A DNA stretch of 64,000 nt, taken from assembly GCF_014982855.1 (NCBI RefSeq), contig NZ_JADCKF010000001.1:62001-126000 (forward strand). The letters run 5' to 3'. The notes under the pieces are model-generated. The model made no database searches. It worked only from the letters and a program-made list of their open reading frames with translations, and was not told the DNA's origin. Source of the stretch: Pseudoflavonifractor gallinarum (GTDB taxonomy: Bacteria > Bacillota > Clostridia > Oscillospirales > Oscillospiraceae). The translations under genes and the position numbers were made by a program. Within the stretch, counting starts at the first letter, position 1, and every line of letters starts with the position of its first letter. Shown piece by piece: positions 8,406-16,996 of the stretch.

Positions 8406-9059
8406 ATGAAACTCCTGTCCCCATCCCTCCCGCAAAACCTCTCTCCCGCCCCTGATTTCTCCATACAGGCTGCCCACAGCGCGGAAACTCAGGAGCCCCT
8501 CTCCGGTCTTCTGGTGGAGCACGCCCTCCTCACCGGGTCCGATCTCTCCGGTCTGACCCTGGAGGGGGTGCGCTTTCAGGGCTGCCGGTTTCTGGAGTGC
8601 GACTGTTCCCACTGGGAGATGACCGACGTGGTCTTTCAGGACTGCGACCTCTCGGGCAGCACCTTTGCCGACGGGATCTGGTGCCGGGTGGCACTGGAGG
8701 ACTGCCGGGCCCTGGGGACCGCCTTCCAGCAGTGCGGGCTCCAGCATGTGTCCTTCCGGGGCTGTAAGCTCTCCTATGCCAACTTTACCGCCCAGCGGGT
8801 AAAGGGGGGACTGTGGAGCGGCTGTGACCTCTCTCAGGCCTCCATGGCCTCCTGTGTGTGGAAGGGCGTGGCATACTCGGAATGCAACCTCACCGGGGTG
8901 CGCTTCTTCCACACTCCGCTGGCAGGAGTGGATCTCACCACCTGCCGCCTGGAGGGGCTGATCCTCTCGGATGCCGGGGAGGAGCTCCGGGGCGTCATCG
9001 TGGACCGCTGGCAGGCCGGAGAGCTGGCCCGGCGGCTGGGCATTGTCATCCGGGAATAA
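8406..9059 (+). CDS. Pentapeptide-repeat protein
   Basis: A 217-residue protein made mostly of A(D/N)LXX-type pentapeptide repeats at about residues 35-190 (for example LTGSDLSGLTLEGVRFQGC, TDVVFQDCDLSGSTF). The repeats fold into a right-handed quadrilateral beta helix. Its size and two-block layout resemble Qnr/McbG proteins that shield DNA gyrase, but many pentapeptide proteins have unrelated roles and no gyrase function is claimed. The repeats are unusually rich in cysteine (about 16 Cys). The ATG follows GGAGG by 8 bases. It lies downstream of the membrane-anchored protein, and a strong terminator follows. Confidence 0.85.
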   Translation: MKLLSPSLPQNLSPAPDFSIQAAHSAETQEPLSGLLVEHALLTGSDLSGLTLEGVRFQGCRFLECDCSHWEMTDVVFQDCDLSGSTFADGIWCRVALEDCRALGTAFQQCGLQHVSFRGCKLSYANFTAQRVKGGLWSGCDLSQASMASCVWKGVAYSECNLTGVRFFHTPLAGVDLTTCRLEGLILSDAGEELRGVIVDRWQAGELARRLGIVIRE

Positions 9060-9064
9060 AGAAC

Positions 9065-9110
9065 GTCCCCCGGACAGACGGAAAACGGTCTGTCCGGGGG
9101 ACATTTTTTC
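9065..9110. terminator. Terminator after the pentapeptide-repeat gene
   Basis: A perfect 15-bp stem GTCCCCCGGACAGAC / GTCTGTCCGGGGGAC (9065-9079, 9088-9102) followed by A-T6. It separates two convergent operons and could act in both directions. Confidence 0.92.
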
Positions 9111-9114
9111 GGGG

Positions 9115-10182
9115 TCATTCTCCCTGTGTGAGGGGGAAGGTCAGATCGGCCACCGTGATGCTCTCGATCTCCTCCAGCGAAAGGACGGAGGAGAAAATAT
9201 CGCTCTTCTGGCACACCGTCTTACCACCCTGGGGGGAGATGCTCCCGCCGCTGGAGGTGAGGTCTATGGTGGTGCCGTCCCGCTTGGTGAGTACCACGGG
9301 GAGGGACTCCAGATAGCGCAGGGACTCCTCCCGGTCGTGGGCGCTCTGTTGGCCATTCCCTCCGGCGTTGTCCCACTGTACCTCCTGCTGCACGGTGTAG
9401 CTCACCTGGAAGGAGAGCGGAGAGAGGACCACCGAGTCCAGCGTGGCCTCCATCCCATTGAGCAGGAAGGACTGCCCAGCCGGAAGACTCACCGAGGTAT
9501 CCTCAAACTGGAAGGCAAAGCGCATCTTCCACTTCCCCTGGGCCACCGGGGTACTCTTGGTATAGTCATTGTCGGTATAGACCGACAGGTCCCGGAAGGA
9601 GGCCCGGGCCGTTCCCGGCGTGAGCGGGGTATCCCCGGTGCGCAGGTCCACATACTGCACCGCATTGTCCTCCGGGTCGGCGTCAAAGAAGTAGGAGGCG
9701 CCGTGGCTCCCGCCCTGCTGTCCCACGTCCACATCGGCGCTTTCAAACCGGAGGGGGAGATAACCGAAGGCATTGGGGGTCAAATCCTCGGCCAGAGGCT
9801 TCCCGTCCTCCCGGGCAATGGTATAGACGATGGCGTAGCTGTACCGGTCGCCCACAATGGCGTCGGCCGTGATGACCACGCCGTCCGCCGTGTCGCTGGC
9901 GCCCACGGGACGGCCGATCCGGTCGATGATCTCCGTCTGTGCGGGAGCGCCGCCGAAGACCTCGGAAAAGGCCTCACCCGCGCTTTTGAGCACGCCGGTG
10001 GCCGCGGCTCCCACCCCAACGGTAAGCACCAACGCGGCAGCCACGCCCACCGCGGCCATCCGCCGAAGCGGGCGCACCCGATGTACCGGTGCCTGGGACG
10101 CCTTCAGGAGACGCTCTGTCATGGCCTCTTTTTCCTCGGGGGTAAAATGCAGTTCATCCATGGACTGATGATAGGTTTTCAT
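9115..10182 (-). CDS. DUF4179 membrane protein, likely anti-sigma factor partner
   Basis: A 355-residue protein with a short cytoplasmic N-terminus (about 40 residues), one membrane segment at about 42-64 (AAVGVAAALVLTVGVGAAA) and a long outer domain. The membrane region and following segment (SAGEAFSEVFGG) match the DUF4179 family found beside ECF sigma factors in Firmicutes. Its start overlaps the stop of the sigma gene by 4 bases (ATGA), so the two are translationally coupled. The inferred role is to bind and hold the sigma factor until an envelope signal is sensed. No zinc-binding HxxxCxxC anti-sigma motif is seen in the N-terminus. Confidence 0.8.
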   Translation of the reverse strand: MKTYHQSMDELHFTPEEKEAMTERLLKASQAPVHRVRPLRRMAAVGVAAALVLTVGVGAAATGVLKSAGEAFSEVFGGAPAQTEIIDRIGRPVGASDTADGVVITADAIVGDRYSYAIVYTIAREDGKPLAEDLTPNAFGYLPLRFESADVDVGQQGGSHGASYFFDADPEDNAVQYVDLRTGDTPLTPGTARASFRDLSVYTDNDYTKSTPVAQGKWKMRFAFQFEDTSVSLPAGQSFLLNGMEATLDSVVLSPLSFQVSYTVQQEVQWDNAGGNGQQSAHDREESLRYLESLPVVLTKRDGTTIDLTSSGGSISPQGGKTVCQKSDIFSSVLSLEEIESITVADLTFPLTQGE

Positions 10183-10742
10183 GCCAAACCCTCCTGTTCC
10201 AGCAGTGTGCGCAGCCGGGAGCGGCCCCGGCTGAGCTGGGTGGATACGGTCGCCGGGTGTTCCCCCAGCATCTGTGCGATCTCCTTGGCGGTATAGCCCT
10301 CGTAGTAATAGAGATAAATGACGGCCCGGTATTTGGGCGGAAGGAGCTCCACCGCCGCCAAAAGGCTTCCCTCCTCGGCCTGGGGACAGGCCATCCCGTC
10401 GGCCTCCTGGAGATCGGCCCTGGTCCTGTGCCAGTGACTCTTCAGCATATCCTTACAGGCATTTGCCGCCGTGCGGATGATCCATGCCTTCTCATGCTCC
10501 GGCGAGTGAAAGGCCCGTGGCTTCTCCAGCAGCTTGAGAAAGACCGTCTGACAGATGTCTTTCGCGTCCTCCCGGCTCTTGAGATAGGTATAGCTCAGCC
10601 GCAAGACCAGATCGGAATAGGTCTCCACCAGCCGCTCCGCCTCCTGGCGGCTCAACGTCGGTCTCGTATGCCTCACATCCTTTTCTTCCGTTTCAAAAGC
10701 GCTTTCACCTGGAATACGATTCAGGACCGGGAAATCTTTCAC
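10179..10742 (-). CDS. ECF-type RNA polymerase sigma factor
   Basis: An extracytoplasmic-function sigma factor. Region 2 covers ETYSDLVLRLSYTYLKSREDAKDICQTVFLKL through the AWIIRTAANACKDMLKS block. Region 4 ends the protein with a helix-turn-helix (YYEGYTAKEIAQMLGEHPATVSTQLSRGRSRL). The start is uncertain. The longest frame begins with GTG at 10742 without a ribosome-binding site; an internal GTG at about 10675 (VRHTRPTLSRQ) is closer to where such proteins usually begin, though its AAAAGGA is too close. The upstream region is occupied by repeat copy 2, so the promoter must lie in or just past that repeat. It is coupled to the DUF4179 gene. Confidence 0.88.
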   Translation of the reverse strand: MKDFPVLNRIPGESAFETEEKDVRHTRPTLSRQEAERLVETYSDLVLRLSYTYLKSREDAKDICQTVFLKLLEKPRAFHSPEHEKAWIIRTAANACKDMLKSHWHRTRADLQEADGMACPQAEEGSLLAAVELLPPKYRAVIYLYYYEGYTAKEIAQMLGEHPATVSTQLSRGRSRLRTLLEQEGLA

Positions 10743-10764
10743 GAGGGGGAATCTTTTCTTTTGC

Positions 10765-11165
10765 TGCCGCGCGGGCCGCCTGTTCGGCGGGAATCCCTCT
10801 TTCTTTTCGAAAAGAAAGAGGGGAGAAAGAAAACGCCGGAGGGGGAACAGGGATGATTCCCCCTCCGTGCACCCCCGGCGGAGACGGCAGACCAGCGTCC
10901 GCAGAAGTGCGTACTCCCGACTTCGACTGCCGTCGGGAGAGAGCAGCTTAAAACACCACCAGGCTCACCAAGTACCTCATAGGCAACCGCCATTGCCTTT
11001 GGCCCACCGCACTTTTGCAATTGCAGCGACTTGAGCCCAGCCCGTTGGGGCGTACTTGGAGGGGGTGCCGGGGGATACCTCCCCCGGCCCGTTCTTTCCC
11101 ACCGCTTTCTTACAGAAAAGAAAGCGGTGCCCCCGCCGGGCAGGCGGTTCCCTCCAAATAGGCGT
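10765..11165 (-). repeat. Dispersed terminator-associated repeat, copy 2 (internally shortened)
   Basis: Minus-strand copy lying between the lepA terminator and the sigma-factor gene. All four hairpins are present, such as A at about 11099-11130 and D at about 10791-10820. Compared with copy 4 it lacks about 13 bases next to hairpin C and about 75 bases of the central domain between GTGCGTA (about 10904) and the conserved CTCCCGACTTCGACTGCCGTCGG block. The shared ends with a missing middle show that the element tolerates internal loss while keeping its paired-hairpin ends. It accounts for the 484-base gap between genes. Confidence 0.87.
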
Positions 11166-11188
11166 GCTCTATACCAGCCCCGGAAACT

Positions 11189-11219
11189 AAAAAGAGAGCC
11201 GCCCATCAGGGCGGCTCCC
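11189..11219 (-). terminator. Intrinsic terminator of lepA
   Basis: Minus-strand stem GAGCCGCCC / GGGCGGCTC (11196-11204, 11209-11217) followed by T5 (11189-11193). Repeat copy 2 starts about 25 bases downstream. Confidence 0.9.
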
Positions 11220-11226
11220 AATCTTC

Positions 11227-13035
11227 TTATTCCTCGTCCAGCTTGAGCACAGCCATAAAGGCCTCGGTGGGCAGCTGCACCGACCCCAGAGAGCGCATCT
11301 TCTTCTTGCCCTCTTTCTGCTTTTCCAGCAGCTTTTTCTTTCGGGTGATGTCGCCGCCGTAGCACTTGGCCAGCACGTCCTTGCGCATGGCCCGGACGGT
11401 CTCACGGGCGATGACCTTGCCGCCGATGGCGGCCTGGACCGGCACCTCAAAGAGCTGACGGGGGATGTTGTCCTTGAGCTTCTCGCAGATGCGGCGGGCC
11501 CGCTTGTAGGCCTTCTCCTTATGCGCGATGAAGGAGAGGGCGTCCACCTGCTCGCCGTTGAGGAGCATATCCACCTTGACCAGCTCGCTGGGCCGGTAGC
11601 CCTCTACCTCATAGTCCAGAGAGGCATAGCCCTTGGTGTTGGCCTTCAGGGCGTCAAAGAAATCATAGATGATCTCATTGAGGGGCATGGAGTAGTGGAG
11701 CTCCACCAGATTGGTGTCCAGATACTGCATGTCCTTGAACTCCGCCCGGCGCTCCTGGCACATGGGCATGATATTTCCCACGTAGTCGGGGGGCGCGATG
11801 ATGGAAACCTTGGCAAAGGGCTCCCGCGCCTCCTCAATGTGGGCGGGGTCCGGGTAGTTGTGGGGATTGTCCACCTGTACCACGGTGCCGTCGGTCTTGG
11901 TGATCTCATAGATGACCGAGGGCAGAGTGGTCACCAGATCCAGGTCGAACTCCCGCTCCAGGCGCTCCTGGATGATCTCCATATGGAGCATACCCAAAAA
12001 GCCGCAGCGGAAGCCGAAGCCCAGGGCGGCGGAGGATTCCGGCTCAAAGGAGAGGGATGCGTCGTTGAGCTGGAGCTTTTCCAGCGCGTCCCGCAGATCG
12101 GGGTACTTGGAGCCGTCCTCGGTATACACGCCGCAGTACACCATGGCCTGGGCGGGCCGGTAGCCGGGCAGGGGCTCGGCGGCGGGATGCTCCACGCCGG
12201 TGATGGTGTCGCCCACCCGGGTGTCCTTCACGTTTTTGATGGAGGCGGTGAAATAGCCCACTTCGCCGGCCGACAGGCTGTCGGTGGGCTCCAGCCCCAG
12301 GGGACGCAGGCAGCCGCACTCGATGACCTCGTAGGAGGCACCAGAGGCCATCATCTTGACCTTCATCCCGGTGCGGATGGTGCCCTCCATGACCCGGAAA
12401 TAGACGATGACTCCCCGATAGGCGTCATACTGGCTGTCAAAGATCAGGGCCTTGAGGGGGGCATCCGGATCGCCCTTGGGGGCGGGGATGTTGTGGACGA
12501 TGTCCTCCAGCACCGCGTCGATGTTGAGTCCCACCTTGGCCGAGATCTCGGGTGCGTCCATGGCGGGCAGGCCGATGACGTCCTCGATCTCGTGCTTGAC
12601 CTTCTGGGGGTCGGCGGCGGGCAGATCGATCTTGTTCACCACCGGGCGGATCTCCAGGTCGTGCTCCAGGGCCAGATAGGTGTTGGCCAGGGTCTGAGCC
12701 TCGATGCCCTGGGCGGCGTCCACCACCAGAATGGCGCCCTCACAGGCCGCCAGCGAGCGGGAGACCTCATAGTTGAAGTCCACGTGGCCGGGAGTGTCGA
12801 TGAGATTGAGCTCATATTCCTCCCCATCCTGGGCCTTGTAATTGAGCTTGACCGCCCGGGCCTTGATGGTGATGCCACGCTCCCGCTCCAGATCCATGTT
12901 ATCCAGCAGCTGGCTCTCCATCTCCCGCTGGGAGACGGCGTCGCACTTCTCGATGAGCCGGTCGGAGAGGGTGGATTTCCCGTGGTCGATATGGGCGATG
13001 ATACTGAAATTGCGGATCTTGCTCTGGTCGCGCAT
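11227..13035 (-). CDS. lepA: Elongation factor 4 (LepA), translational GTPase
   Basis: A ribosome-bound GTPase of 602 residues that acts in translation under stress or in initiation; its exact role is debated. G1 (AHIDHGKST), the DTPGH motif and NKID are present near the N-terminus. The LepA-specific C-terminal domain ends [25 protein letters not shown]. The ATG at 13035 ([12 protein letters not shown]) is chosen over an in-frame ATG at 13101 because GGAGG lies 9 bases before it and it matches the family's N-terminus. Its own terminator follows, and repeat copy 2 comes after that. Confidence 0.97.
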   Translation of the reverse strand: MRDQSKIRNFSIIAHIDHGKSTLSDRLIEKCDAVSQREMESQLLDNMDLERERGITIKARAVKLNYKAQDGEEYELNLIDTPGHVDFNYEVSRSLAACEGAILVVDAAQGIEAQTLANTYLALEHDLEIRPVVNKIDLPAADPQKVKHEIEDVIGLPAMDAPEISAKVGLNIDAVLEDIVHNIPAPKGDPDAPLKALIFDSQYDAYRGVIVYFRVMEGTIRTGMKVKMMASGASYEVIECGCLRPLGLEPTDSLSAGEVGYFTASIKNVKDTRVGDTITGVEHPAAEPLPGYRPAQAMVYCGVYTEDGSKYPDLRDALEKLQLNDASLSFEPESSAALGFGFRCGFLGMLHMEIIQERLEREFDLDLVTTLPSVIYEITKTDGTVVQVDNPHNYPDPAHIEEAREPFAKVSIIAPPDYVGNIMPMCQERRAEFKDMQYLDTNLVELHYSMPLNEIIYDFFDALKANTKGYASLDYEVEGYRPSELVKVDMLLNGEQVDALSFIAHKEKAYKRARRICEKLKDNIPRQLFEVPVQAAIGGKVIARETVRAMRKDVLAKCYGGDITRKKKLLEKQKEGKKKMRSLGSVQLPTEAFMAVLKLDEE

Positions 13036-13118
13036 ATACAGAAACCTCCGTCTAAATGTCCGCGCGGGGCCTTTGGGCTCCGGCGGCGTGTATCCCGCCA
13101 CGGCCGGATGTTCCGCCG

Positions 13119-13163
13119 TTTTGGAGAGAAAACACCGGCCTTCCGGACACGTTCCGGAGGCCG
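13119..13163 (-). terminator. Probable terminator of the XRE regulator gene
   Basis: Minus-strand imperfect stem-loop built on GGCCTCCGGAACGTGTCCGGAAGGCC (13137-13162) followed by GTGTTTTCT. It lies between the regulator and lepA. Confidence 0.6.
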
Positions 13164-13182
13164 ATGCAGTATTTTATGACCC

Positions 13183-13884
13183 TTATTTTATCGTTTTCCG
13201 CTCCTGGACGCAAGCGGTAATCCGCCCGCCCGTATTGTGGATGATCTGGAGCAGAGACTGGTAGGTGCCCGGATAGTTCTCCATCAGGGCGTCGTGGTTC
13301 ATGCTGGGGAACTCGCCCTTCTCCCTGCGGTGCTCCTCCAAAGACTCCACATAGGCACACTGGGCGTAGATGAGATCGCTCTGGGCCACGCCCGCGGTAA
13401 AGGACAGCGGAGGCACGGCAAAAAAGTCCTCATTCTGGGTGCCGGGGGCCCGGTAGAGATGGCGGAAGAGGGTATAAATGGCGGTGGAGAGATACTCCGC
13501 CGCGGCCTTGACCGCCCCCTTGCAGCCCGTCTTGCCCAGCAGGTCAAAGAGGACGCTGATGGAGTTGACCAGCAGCTTCTTGTTCAGGGTGGCCACGATG
13601 CTCCCGTGGAGCACATTGTCCTTCTCAGTAGAGTAGTCATACAGCTCGTCGGGCGAGACGATGGTGGCACCATTTTTGGTCAGGGTGCGGCCCAGCAGAA
13701 AATCCGCCGACACGTTGTAGTAGTCACAGGCCCGCGTCACAAAGGCAAGTCCCGGCTCCCGCACGCCGTTCTCATAGTGGGACAGCAGGGCCTGGCTGAT
13801 CCCCAGATCCTTGGCCGCGGCGCGCTGGGAGATCCCCTTCTCCTGACGCAGCAGGGAAAGGCAGCGGGAAAAATCCGAATGCAT
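13183..13884 (-). CDS. XRE-family helix-turn-helix transcriptional regulator
   Basis: A 233-residue protein with an N-terminal Cro/CI-type helix-turn-helix at about residues 5-60 (LSLLRQEKGISQRAAAKDLGISQALLSHYENGVREP). The C-terminal region is mostly helical and matches no domain I can name. The regulated genes are unknown. The ATG at 13884 follows GAGAGGGG by 8 bases and is preferred to a much longer frame whose extra 76 residues run back through the AT-rich intergenic region. It is divergent from pta, so control of pta or of itself is possible but unproven. Confidence 0.85.
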   Translation of the reverse strand: MHSDFSRCLSLLRQEKGISQRAAAKDLGISQALLSHYENGVREPGLAFVTRACDYYNVSADFLLGRTLTKNGATIVSPDELYDYSTEKDNVLHGSIVATLNKKLLVNSISVLFDLLGKTGCKGAVKAAAEYLSTAIYTLFRHLYRAPGTQNEDFFAVPPLSFTAGVAQSDLIYAQCAYVESLEEHRREKGEFPSMNHDALMENYPGTYQSLLQIIHNTGGRITACVQERKTIK

Positions 13885-14049
13885 AGTCGATACCCCTCTC
13901 AAAATCGCAAAAAAGTAACCAAAAAAGAGGATCTTCCACTCCTGCACAGCAGGTTTTACCGGAGAAATCCAAAAAACAGCGTGTATAGTATAGCGTAGTA
14001 AATACAAAAAGTAAAGGGGTATTTTCTTGGATTTTTTCGTTTTTGTCCA

Positions 14050-14079
14050 TTGTGAAGATTCCTGAAAATGGTGTATAAT
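14050..14079 (+). promoter_or_regulatory. Promoter of pta
   Basis: TTGTGA (14050-14055), 18-base spacer, consensus TATAAT (14074-14079). It lies in the 249-base AT-rich gap shared with the divergent XRE gene. Confidence 0.75.
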
Positions 14080-14133
14080 AGGTAACACCATATTTAAACC
14101 CCTATGAACCAACTTTATGGAGGCGTTACGACA

Positions 14134-15111
14134 ATGTTTGGCAAGCTAATCGCAAAGCTGAAAGCAAACCCCAAGAAGATCGTCTTTACCGAGGGTACCG
14201 ATCCCCGCATCCTGGAGGCCAGCGCCCGTCTGCTGGCCGGTACCTGGCTGACCCCCGTGCTGGTGGGCAACCCCGATGAGGTCCGCGCCGCCGCCGAGGA
14301 GGCCGGCTTCAACATCCGCGGCGCCGAGATCGTGGATCCCGAGACCTATCCTCGCATGGAGGAGATGGTCCAGAAGATGGTGGAGCTGCGCAAGGGCAAG
14401 ATGACCGAGGAGCAGGTCCGCGGCTACCTGAAGAAGGGCAACTACTTCGGCACCATGCTGGTGAAGATGGGCGAGGCCGACGCTCTGCTGGGCGGCGCCA
14501 CCTACTCCACCGCCGACACCGTGCGTCCCGCCCTGCAGCTCATCAAGACCAAGCCGGGCAACAAGATCGTCTCCTCCTGCTTCATCATGGTCCGTCCCTC
14601 CGCTACCGGCGGCAACGAGGTCCTGGTGATGGGCGACTGCGCCATCAACATCAAGCCCACCGAGGATGATCTGGTGGAGATCGCCCTGGAGGCCGCTCAG
14701 TGCGGCAAGATCTTCGGCGTGGATCCTCAGGTCGCCATGCTGTCCTACTCCACCCTGGGCTCCGGCGCCGGCGAGGACGTGGACAAGGTCCGCAACGCCA
14801 CCGCCAAGATCCGCGCTGCCGCTCCCGATCTGCCCGTGGAAGGCGAGATCCAGTTCGATGCCGCCGTGTCCCCCAACGTGGCCCGCACCAAGTGCAAGGA
14901 CTCCAAGGTGGCCGGTCACGCCAACACCTTCATCTTCCCCGACATCAACGCCGGCAACATCGGCTACAAGATTGCTCAGCGTCTGGGCAGCTTCGACGCC
15001 TACGGCCCCATCCTGCTGGGCCTGAATGCCCCCATCAACGACCTCTCCCGCGGCTGCAACGCCCAGGAGGTCTACTCCATGGCCATCATCACCGCCGCTC
15101 TGGCCGACTAA
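14134..15111 (+). CDS. pta: Phosphate acetyltransferase
   Basis: Interconverts acetyl-CoA and acetyl phosphate, the step before acetate kinase in fermentative ATP formation. The 325-residue short form (no N-terminal DRTGG region) carries the PTA blocks KIVFTEGTDPRILEA, GGATYSTADTVRPALQLI, GDCAINIKPTEDDLVEIA and FIFPDINAGNIGYKIAQRL. The ATG at 14134 follows TGGAGG by 10 bases; an upstream in-frame ATG at 14104 has no ribosome-binding site. No acetate kinase gene is adjacent. Codon use is strongly biased to GC-ending codons, consistent with high expression. It is transcribed alone between a consensus promoter and a terminator. Confidence 0.95.
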   Translation: MFGKLIAKLKANPKKIVFTEGTDPRILEASARLLAGTWLTPVLVGNPDEVRAAAEEAGFNIRGAEIVDPETYPRMEEMVQKMVELRKGKMTEEQVRGYLKKGNYFGTMLVKMGEADALLGGATYSTADTVRPALQLIKTKPGNKIVSSCFIMVRPSATGGNEVLVMGDCAINIKPTEDDLVEIALEAAQCGKIFGVDPQVAMLSYSTLGSGAGEDVDKVRNATAKIRAAAPDLPVEGEIQFDAAVSPNVARTKCKDSKVAGHANTFIFPDINAGNIGYKIAQRLGSFDAYGPILLGLNAPINDLSRGCNAQEVYSMAIITAALAD

Positions 15112-15123
15112 TTTTTACCCCTT

Positions 15124-15155
15124 GGGAGCACTCCGTTTGGAGTGCTCCCTTTTTG
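15124..15155 (+). terminator. Intrinsic terminator of pta
   Basis: An 11-bp stem GGGAGCACTCC / GGAGTGCTCCC (15124-15134, 15139-15149) then T5. Confidence 0.92.
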
Positions 15156-15291
15156 TCTTTTTCAATGGAACATTAGTTTTACACTTTTCCCCCAAGTTTT
15201 CCACATGCAAATGTGGAAAACTTTCTTTTCTTTTGGGAAGGGCTGTGCTATAACCATATCAAATGCCATTTTTCTCACAGGAGGTCCCCCC

Positions 15292-16620
15292 ATGAACCAG
15301 ACGCCCCTCTGCGATGCCCTGCGCCGCTTTGCCGAACAGCGCCCCCTGCGAATGCACATGCCCGGCCACAAGGGCCACTTTCTCCCCCTGCCGGAGCTCT
15401 CCCCCGCCGCGGCTCTGGATGTGACCGAGCTCCCCCCCACCGGCAACCTCTTTGAGTCCGGCGGTCCCATCGAGGCCGCCGAGGCCCTCTGGGCCCGCAC
15501 CTTTGGCAGCGCCCACTGTCTCTTCCTCACCGGCGGCTCCACCCAGGGCGTCCTCTCCGCCTTTACTCTGGCATGCCGCCCGGGGAACCAGGTCCTGGTG
15601 GACCGGGGCTGTCACCGCTCGGCCTTCAACGCCATGGCCCTGCTGGATCTCCACCCCCACTACCTCTTCCGCCCCTGGCTCCGGGAGGGCGAGGTCACCG
15701 GCCCCATCTCCCCCCGAGACCTGGAGGAGGCCCTGGAGGCCCACCCCGCTGTCCGGGCCGTGTGCGTCACCTCCCCCACCTACTACGGGGTGTGCTCCGA
15801 TCTGCCAGCCCTGGCCCAGGTCTGCCATGCCCACGGTGCGCTGCTCCTGGTAGACGGGGCCCACGGAGCCCATCTGCCCTTTCTGGAGAACCGGAGCCTG
15901 GCCGCGGCCGACGTGGCGGTGGTCTCGGCCCATAAGACCCTGCCCGCCCCCGGGCAGTCCGCCCTCCTCTTCTCCTCCCGCTTCTCCCTGGACGAGCTGC
16001 GCCGGGCGGCCTCCCTCTACGGCAGCTCCTCTCCCTCCTACCCCATGATGGCCGCCCTGGATGCCGCCCGGGCCTGGATGGAGGAGGAGGGCCGCACCGC
16101 TCTCCGGCGCACCGCCGAGCAGGTGGCCCGCCTGCGCCGCCGCTTCCCCGCCCTCACCCCGGAGCAGGCCCCCTTGGACCCCACCCGGCTGGTCCTCCGC
16201 TGCGCCAACGGCTTTGCCGCCGAGAAGGCCCTGCAAGACCTGGGAGTCTACCCCGAGATGGCCGATGCCCGCCATGTGGTCTTCATCTGTACCGCCGCCG
16301 ACACGGAGGCGGATTTTGCCCGGCTGGAGGAGGCCCTCTCCGCCGTGTGGGCCCATCAGCCCCCTCTCTCTGAACTCCCGCCCCTGCCCCCGGCCCCAGC
16401 GCCGGAGCAGGCCCTCTCCCCCCGGCAGGCCCGCTTCTCCTCCACCCGTTCCCTCCCCGTCGGCGCGGCCCTGGGTGAGATCGCCGCCTCCCAGGTGGCA
16501 CCCTATCCCCCGGGCGTCCCCGTTCTCGCCCCGGGAGAGCGTGTAACGAAAAAAACTATCGCATATTTATCGCAAATAGGTTATAATATGGAGAAAGACA
16601 TGGAAGTGGTTCTCCCCTGA
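15292..16620 (+). CDS. Orn/Lys/Arg decarboxylase-family PLP enzyme (YaaO-like)
   Basis: A 442-residue PLP-dependent fold-type I protein related to arginine/lysine decarboxylases. The N-terminal MHMPGHKG motif and the PLP-lysine motif SAHKTLPAPGQSALL (K215) are diagnostic. D188 and H191 in VDGAHGAHLPF fit the usual PLP-contacting positions. The C-terminal decarboxylase domain is short, ending PYPPGVPVLAPGERVTKKTIAYLSQIG. In Bacillus subtilis the paralogue YaaO stands at the head of the same run (yaaO-tmk-yaaQ-yaaR-holB-yaaT). Here tmk and yaaR are missing between it and darA. The substrate is not known for YaaO-type proteins. The ATG follows AGGAGGT by 6 bases. Confidence 0.9.
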   Translation: MNQTPLCDALRRFAEQRPLRMHMPGHKGHFLPLPELSPAAALDVTELPPTGNLFESGGPIEAAEALWARTFGSAHCLFLTGGSTQGVLSAFTLACRPGNQVLVDRGCHRSAFNAMALLDLHPHYLFRPWLREGEVTGPISPRDLEEALEAHPAVRAVCVTSPTYYGVCSDLPALAQVCHAHGALLLVDGAHGAHLPFLENRSLAAADVAVVSAHKTLPAPGQSALLFSSRFSLDELRRAASLYGSSSPSYPMMAALDAARAWMEEEGRTALRRTAEQVARLRRRFPALTPEQAPLDPTRLVLRCANGFAAEKALQDLGVYPEMADARHVVFICTAADTEADFARLEEALSAVWAHQPPLSELPPLPPAPAPEQALSPRQARFSSTRSLPVGAALGEIAASQVAPYPPGVPVLAPGERVTKKTIAYLSQIGYNMEKDMEVVLP

Positions 16621-16670
16621 CGGTGTGTGGCCCGGGGCCCCCTGTCTTTTATTCCGAGGAGGGATTACTT

Positions 16671-16994
16671 ATGAAACTGATCCTTGCAATCATCAACCAT
16701 GACGACGCCAATGCGGTCACCCAGTCTCTGACCAAGCACGGGTTCTCTTCCACCAAGCTGGCCACCACCGGCGGCTTCCTGATGGCAGGCAACGTGACCA
16801 TCCTGGTGGGCGTGGACGAGGAGAAGGTCCAGTCCGTCATTGACATCATCAAGGAGCAGTCCCATAGCCGCAAGCAGATGATCCCCACCACCTCTGAGAT
16901 GAGCTACGGCTACTATCCCAGCATGCCGGTGGAGGTCGTGGTGGGCGGCGCCACCATCTTCGTGGTGGACATCGAGCGGTTCGAGCGCGTGTAA
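16671..16994 (+). CDS. darA: Cyclic-di-AMP receptor DarA/PstA (YaaQ), PII-like
   Basis: A 107-residue PII-like signalling protein that binds c-di-AMP as a trimer. The sequence MKLILAIINHDDANAV, the TTGGFLMAGNVTILVGV stretch and the end VEVVVGGATIFVVDIERFERV match the YaaQ/DarA family. What it controls after binding the nucleotide is unknown in general. The ATG at 16671 follows GAGGAGGG; the longer in-frame start at 16623 has none. It lies 2 bases before holB, consistent with co-transcription of YaaQ, delta-prime subunit and RicT as in Bacillus. Confidence 0.93.
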   Translation: MKLILAIINHDDANAVTQSLTKHGFSSTKLATTGGFLMAGNVTILVGVDEEKVQSVIDIIKEQSHSRKQMIPTTSEMSYGYYPSMPVEVVVGGATIFVVDIERFERV

Positions 16995-16996
16995 GG

